Below, in pieces: positions 60,185-64,000 of a stretch of DNA of 64,000 nt (its first letter is position 1; every line of letters starts with the position of its first letter). The stretch is from Erwinia sp. S63. Its GTDB lineage: Bacteria; Pseudomonadota; Gammaproteobacteria; Enterobacterales; Enterobacteriaceae. The stretch is taken from contig NZ_JACVUP010000004.1 of the NCBI RefSeq assembly GCF_016625195.1, positions 62,001 through 126,000 of the forward strand, written 5' to 3'. The notes beneath the pieces were generated by a model, which was not told where the DNA came from, made no database searches, and saw only the letters and a program-made list of their open reading frames with translations. Made by a program: the position numbers and the translations under genes.

Positions 60185-60751
60185 ATGATGAAAAAGCTAA
60201 TCACCACTGCCGTCATCTCAGGTGCGTTAATGTTCACCGCTACCACCTTCGCAGCCATGAATTCTGATTCAGTCATGGTCGGCGGTGCCGCCATGTACCC
60301 GCAGAAAAACATCATTGAAAATGCCCTCAACTCAAAAGACCACACCACCTTAGTGGCCGCAGTCAAAGCGGCGGGATTAGTCGACACGCTGCAGGGTAAA
60401 GGGCCGTTCACCGTGTTCGCGCCAACCAATGCCGCGTTTGCGAAATTGCCTGCTGGCACCGTGGATAATCTGGTGAAACCGGAAAACAAAGCCAAATTGA
60501 CCAGCATCCTGACTTACCATGTTGTGGCGGGTAAATACGACATGAAAGCGCTGGAAATGAAAATCAAACAAGGTGGCGGCCATGCTGAACTGAAAACCGT
60601 GAATGGTCAGCCGCTGTGGATTATGAGCAATGGCCCACACAACATTCAGTTGAAAGATGGTCAGGGCAATGTGGCCAATATCAGTACTTATGATGTGAAT
60701 CAGAAAAACGGTGTGATCGATGTCATCGATACCGTCCTGATGCCTAAGTAA
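60185..60751 (+). CDS. Secreted fasciclin (FAS1)-domain protein
   Basis: 188 aa from ATG 60185 (ATG 60188 equally possible) after GAGG; signal peptide MMKKLITTAVISGALMFTATTFAA. FAS1 domain: NIIENALNSKDHTTLVAAVKAAGLVDTLQGKGPFTVFAPTNAAFAKLPAGTVDNLVKPENKAKLTSILTYHVVAGKYD (H1 box) and ISTYDVNQKNGVIDVIDTVLMPK (H2 box). Periplasmic or surface adhesion-type protein. The ECF sigma gene begins 44 bp downstream, and fasciclin-sigma-anti-sigma clustering is known in proteobacteria; it is a likely target of that sigma factor. Confidence 0.92.
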   Translation: MMKKLITTAVISGALMFTATTFAAMNSDSVMVGGAAMYPQKNIIENALNSKDHTTLVAAVKAAGLVDTLQGKGPFTVFAPTNAAFAKLPAGTVDNLVKPENKAKLTSILTYHVVAGKYDMKALEMKIKQGGGHAELKTVNGQPLWIMSNGPHNIQLKDGQGNVANISTYDVNQKNGVIDVIDTVLMPK

Positions 60752-60795
60752 TTGTCTATACTCGGAAGGCATTTCAATGCCTTCCGGGAAAAAAC

Positions 60796-61350
60796 ATGGA
60801 TAACGTTTTGGCTCAACAGCAGGTGAAATTATTGCGGGCGATTGCGCAAGGCGATCGCCAGGCATTTGAACAACTGTATCGACTCACTTCTCCGCATTTA
60901 TTTGCACTTGCATTGCGCACCTTGCGTCAGCCAGCCTGGGCGGAAGAAGTGCTGCATGACTGCTTCCTCACCATCTGGAACCGAGCCGACAGCTATGATG
61001 CCGCACTCAGCGCGCCCATGACATGGATGACGCATATTGTGCGTAACCGTTGTATCGACTGGTTACGCAGCGGGCAGGCGCGAGAAGCGCTGGCGTCAGA
61101 GGAATACAGTGACAGTACTCAGGAAATGGATACCGCTAATGCAGAGCAGCCTTTTGATGATTCGCAGGCGGCACGTTTAAAACATTGCTTGCAGCATCTC
61201 AGCAGTGAGCAGCGTCAAAGCGTCACGCTGGCTTATTATCAGGGGATGTCTCACAGCGATATTGCAGCCTGGATGCAGCAGCCAGTGGGATCAGTGAAAA
61301 GTTGGATCCGTCGTGCGATGGAGCATCTTCGGGAGTGCGTGGGCTTATGA
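60796..61350 (+). CDS. ECF-type RNA polymerase sigma factor
   Basis: 184 aa. Region 2: VKLLRAIAQGDRQAFEQLYRLTSPHLFALALRTLRQPAWAEEVLHDCFLTIWNRADSYDAALSAPMTWMTHIVRNRCIDWLR. Region 4: LKHCLQHLSSEQRQSVTLAYYQGMSHSDIAAWMQQPVGSVKSWIRRAMEHLRECV. The SigK/SigL-like subgroup is suggested by the anti-sigma partner. It shares an ATGA overlap with the anti-sigma gene, so the two are made in balance. Probably activates its own locus and the fasciclin gene. Confidence 0.93.
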   Translation: MDNVLAQQQVKLLRAIAQGDRQAFEQLYRLTSPHLFALALRTLRQPAWAEEVLHDCFLTIWNRADSYDAALSAPMTWMTHIVRNRCIDWLRSGQAREALASEEYSDSTQEMDTANAEQPFDDSQAARLKHCLQHLSSEQRQSVTLAYYQGMSHSDIAAWMQQPVGSVKSWIRRAMEHLRECVGL

Positions 61351-61994
61351 AACAGAATAATCAACATGATGACGCGCTCGCAGCCGAATATGCATTGGGA
61401 ACACTGCGCGGCAATGCGCGCTTGCGCTTTGAAAGGCGGCTACAACAGGAGCCTGAACTCGCTGCGAAAGTTGCCAGCTGGCAGACGATGTTAAGCGGGT
61501 TAGATACGCACTTGCGGCCTCAAACACCGCCTGAACGCGTGTGGAAAAAGATCACGTTAAGCCTGCCGGCTAAGACTCCGGTTAAACGCGCCAATCCTTA
61601 CGTGGGTTGGCTGGTTGCTGCGGGTCTGGCGGCCTTTACGCTGGTCTCTTATTACAACCATCGCCCGGAAGAATTCGCACCGTTGATTATTCTCGGTGAC
61701 GCGCAGCAGCAGGGCCAGTGGGTGGTCAGCCGCAGTAGCGATAGCCGCTATCTGCAACTCGCGCCGCTGAAACCCGTTTCCATTGCGACAGCTAACAGCC
61801 TGCAGCTATGGTTGATCCCTGCCGGGAAACAGCCCGTTTCATTAGGATTGCTGGCAAACAATTCAGCCACTCGGATCGAGATGGATCAAAAAACGCTGGC
61901 AGCAGGGACAACGATTGCGATCAGTCTTGAACCTCAAGGCGGTTCGCCAACGGGGTTGCCAACGGGGCCGGTTCTGTACAGTGGCTTACTCTAG
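61347..61994 (+). CDS. RskA-like anti-sigma factor
   Basis: 215 aa from ATG 61347, overlapping the sigma stop (ATGA). Cytoplasmic N-terminal domain DDALAAEYALGTLRGNARLRFERRLQQEPELAAKVASWQTMLSGLDTHLRPQTPPERVWKKI, one membrane segment YVGWLVAAGLAAFTLVSYY near residue 85, and an extracytoplasmic RskA-like domain with LQLWLIPAGKQPVSLGLL. Inhibits the preceding sigma factor until a periplasmic signal releases it. No zinc-binding HxxxCxxC motif is seen in its N-terminus. Confidence 0.9.
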   Translation: MKQNNQHDDALAAEYALGTLRGNARLRFERRLQQEPELAAKVASWQTMLSGLDTHLRPQTPPERVWKKITLSLPAKTPVKRANPYVGWLVAAGLAAFTLVSYYNHRPEEFAPLIILGDAQQQGQWVVSRSSDSRYLQLAPLKPVSIATANSLQLWLIPAGKQPVSLGLLANNSATRIEMDQKTLAAGTTIAISLEPQGGSPTGLPTGPVLYSGLL

Positions 61995-62002
61995 CGCGGC
62001 CT

Positions 62003-62317
62003 CTACTTTTTTGCTGGCGAGAACATCGCCAGTTTTGGGCAGCTCACCTGTTCAATATGCTGGTGGTAGCCAGACTGATCCTTCTTCTTCAGGGCATCAG
62101 CGGCGTTCACAATCGCATCGTGATTCTCTGAGCTATTTAGAAACACCTGCTTAATGCGTTCATTCGGTATCTCTTGCGCCAGATGGCAGTGAGCGCGCAG
62201 ATCGGTGATGATCTGCTGCTCTCGTAATGCGTAGGACAGGTTGCTGTAGGGTGACTTAGCCACAGAAATAAATGAAATCATGATCAGCAATGAGCAAGAG
62301 CCAATTTTCCAGAACAT
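62003..62317 (-). CDS. Small secreted hypothetical protein
   Basis: 104 aa. N-terminal hydrophobic signal (WKIGSCSLLIMISFISVA), then a helical polar region ALREQQIITDLRAHCHLAQEIPNERIKQVFLNSSENHDAIVNAADALKKKDQSGYHQHIEQVSCPKL with two Cys that could form a disulfide in the periplasm. Convergent with the anti-sigma gene (8-bp gap). No family recognised. Confidence 0.7.
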   Translation of the reverse strand: MFWKIGSCSLLIMISFISVAKSPYSNLSYALREQQIITDLRAHCHLAQEIPNERIKQVFLNSSENHDAIVNAADALKKKDQSGYHQHIEQVSCPKLAMFSPAKK

Positions 62318-62479
62318 AGTGCCTCCGTTGAGCGTGCGGACGCTTTAGCAAAGTGCTAAAGCTGCGGCGATGCTATGCATTGAAGCGTGGTCGATGATCA
62401 GTGATTTCGAAAGTTTTTTCATGGTTATCAGAGATCGCGCAAAACAAAATGTAATACTGCTCGTTGTGCGGTTCTAACA

Positions 62480-63184
62480 TCATGCCTCACGATAGCCATT
62501 TTGCTCCCGCAGCTGATTGTAATCCTTCCAGCGCTTAAGTAATTGAAAACGCGTCCCAGGATAAACTTCGTCACTCGCCTGAATTTCTTCAATACGATCA
62601 ACCCGGAAATTGCGAAAATCCTGGCGCAATTCGCACCAACCGCAGAGCAGTCGCACGCGATCAAAATAGCCCAGCACCACCGGCCAAATCACCCGGGTCG
62701 AAGTGGCTTCTTTGAGATCTTTGTATCGTAAGATTATCTTGTTTCGCGTATGGATTGCCTGGCGAATTTCAGGCAGGTGGGTTTCAAACAGCACTTCACC
62801 GCGTGTGGCAACCAGCAGCGATTGATGGTCGAGCGCGTGGGATAAATGTTCCGGTAACACGGCGTGGATTTTAGCCAGCGCATGTTGTGCGGCAGATTTC
62901 AGTTCGGCATCAGTGTGGCGACTGACCCAGTCCAACCCCAGCGCCAGTGCGTCGAGTTCATGGCGCGAGAACATCAGCGGCGGCAGATGCCCATCCGATT
63001 TCAACAAATAACCCAAACCCGCGCTGCCCTCAATCTCAACACCTTGCTGTTGCAAGCAGATAATGTCGCGATAAACGGTGCGCACGCTGATGCTGAGTTG
63101 CTCCGCGAGATGCTGCGCAGTCACCGGATATCGGTGACAACGTAACAATTGCACAAGCTCCATCAGTCGCTGGGTTTTGGTCAT
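62480..63184 (-). CDS. YafY/WYL-family transcriptional regulator
   Basis: 234 aa. N-terminal HTH_11: KTQRLMELVQLLRCHRYPVTAQHLAEQLSISVRTVYRDIICLQQQGVEIEGSAGLGYLLK. Middle and C-terminal WYL-type domain: HTRNKIILRYKDLKEATSTRVIWPVVLGYFDRVRLLCGWCELRQDFRNFRVDRIEEIQASDEVYPGTRFQLLKRW. These regulators respond to ligands or nucleic acid and often control stress or metabolic genes. No divergent partner in the visible sequence. Confidence 0.9.
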   Translation of the reverse strand: MTKTQRLMELVQLLRCHRYPVTAQHLAEQLSISVRTVYRDIICLQQQGVEIEGSAGLGYLLKSDGHLPPLMFSRHELDALALGLDWVSRHTDAELKSAAQHALAKIHAVLPEHLSHALDHQSLLVATRGEVLFETHLPEIRQAIHTRNKIILRYKDLKEATSTRVIWPVVLGYFDRVRLLCGWCELRQDFRNFRVDRIEEIQASDEVYPGTRFQLLKRWKDYNQLREQNGYREA

Positions 63185-63250
63185 GGTGTGTGCCTAAGCT
63201 AAGAGTCGGGCAGCGTGATACGGTTCAGGCCCGTGCGCCGCCCCTTAATA

Positions 63251-64000
63251 TTAAATTCGTAATAACTGCTGTAGCGAGGCGAGATCAGCGGTTGTCTGCA
63301 ATGCGCTGCTCTGCTGCAACTGTTGCCATCGCTCACCCGATTCCTGACTCAACGCCAGACGCAGTTTACTCTCTACGTCCACGCCATCGGCCAGTGATTG
63401 CTGACGGGTACGACGCTGTTGCAACTGCGTGCCATCGCGCAAGGTAAGGGTAACCAGATGAAAACGCAATGCGGGATTGATCGCATCGGGCGGTGCGCTG
63501 TCATCGGGCGTGCGACGCACCTTCGCCGCCAGCGGCAGTACTGAGTGATTGAGATCGCCCTCAGCGAAATCCTCCAGGCGCAGATCGTTATAGATCAGCA
63601 TTGCGGCAATCACGTATTCCAGACTGAAACGCGCTTCAATCCCATTGGTGGGCGATGTGACGGAAGCGGCAATATCGCCCCCTGGCGGGAAAGCTACGCT
63701 GATATCGGTAATGGTATCCAGCAGCGCTTCCAGCGAATTGCCGCTGGCTAACCAGCCATCACGCAGAATGCGCGCGGCTTCCGCTGCGCTATGCGTTCCG
63801 GCGCAGGTCGGGAAGGGTTTGTACTCCAGACCCGGCGTCACGATGCGCCACGGCTTGCCCCAATGCGCGACCAATTTTTCAGGTTGAGCTGCGCCGTTGC
63901 TGCTGGCCGCAAGGAAAGCTTCAACCACGCCATCCTGTTTGCCATCGAAACCGGCCAGCGTCAACTGGGCCGCCGTAACCGCACGTTCCGCCGCCAGACC
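63251..64000 (-). CDS. MmgE/PrpD-family protein (partial, N-terminus outside window)
   Basis: Open to the window edge, about 249 residues visible. The stretch LEYKPFPTCAGTHSAAEAARIL with GIEARFSLEYVIAAMLIYNDLRLEDF is typical of the MmgE/PrpD family (2-methylcitrate dehydratase, cis-aconitate decarboxylase, itaconate-related enzymes). An internal TTG at 63962-63964 is in frame but not the real start since homologous sequence continues upstream. Gene ends at 63251. Substrate cannot be assigned from this fragment. Confidence 0.85.
   Translation of the reverse strand, partial: GLAAERAVTAAQLTLAGFDGKQDGVVEAFLAASSNGAAQPEKLVAHWGKPWRIVTPGLEYKPFPTCAGTHSAAEAARILRDGWLASGNSLEALLDTITDISVAFPPGGDIAASVTSPTNGIEARFSLEYVIAAMLIYNDLRLEDFAEGDLNHSVLPLAAKVRRTPDDSAPPDAINPALRFHLVTLTLRDGTQLQQRRTRQQSLADGVDVESKLRLALSQESGERWQQLQQSSALQTTADLASLQQLLRI

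Overview
The window looks like chromosomal DNA from a gamma-proteobacterium of the Enterobacterales. The gene set suggests a plant- or environment-associated member near Pantoea/Erwinia: gamma-type fimbriae, a PuuP/PuuB-like polyamine locus, FepA-like and ferric-siderophore receptors, a YciG-type KGG stress protein and a BisC-like S-oxide reductase. That placement is inference from gene content and a moderately high GC. I saw no rRNA, tRNA, CRISPR array, transposase or replication origin. The DNA is mostly accessory metabolism and transport with dense local regulation.

Layout. 0-5 kb: leftward fimbrial operon (LuxR-type regulator, major subunit, chaperone, usher, tip protein running off the edge); the chaperone carries an in-frame stop. 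5.6-11.4 kb: LysR regulator and a complete ketone-body pathway (CoA-transferase A and B, thiolase, GntP-type permease, 3-hydroxybutyrate dehydrogenase). 11.4-14.2 kb: a visibly AT-richer insert with a PAAR protein, a DUF6402-like protein and a convergent small membrane protein, probably an orphan type VI secretion effector cassette. 14.2-19.6 kb: TetR regulator and a sugar operon (Gfo/Idh dehydrogenase, TIM-barrel isomerase, MFS carrier, DUF993-like aldolase) with two matching operator-like sites in the divergent promoter.

19.8-29.2 kb: amine/GABA locus (two APC permeases, PuuB-like oxidase, aldehyde dehydrogenase, secreted NTF2-like protein, GABA transaminase) with a GntR/FadR regulator and a free-standing Cache-domain protein. 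A nearly identical 21-bp site precedes both rightward arms. 29.4-32.3 kb: FecBCD-type metal-chelate ABC transporter preceded by a Zur-box-like palindrome. 32.4-35.8 kb: PanE-like reductase, YheO/DauR-type regulator, serine-dehydratase-like enzyme and AlaX tRNA-editing protein, which together suggest serine handling.

35.9-48.9 kb: mixed single genes (CarG-like secreted protein, two SDRs, LysR, two EamA exporters, KGG protein, RpiR regulator, two GNAT acetyltransferases, an alpha/beta hydrolase with duplicated operator-like sites) around a Fur-box-preceded TonB receptor plus binding protein. 48.9-51 kb: a second Gfo/Idh plus isomerase pair, the latter IolE-like. 51.2-53.4 kb: FepA-like catecholate receptor with a clear Fur box. 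53.7-54.0 kb: remnant of a secreted protein. 54.3-59.2 kb: polar amino-acid ABC transporter and a BisC-type molybdoenzyme. 59.3-64 kb: VOC protein, small hypotheticals, fasciclin protein with ECF sigma/anti-sigma pair, YafY/WYL regulator, and an MmgE/PrpD protein cut by the window edge.
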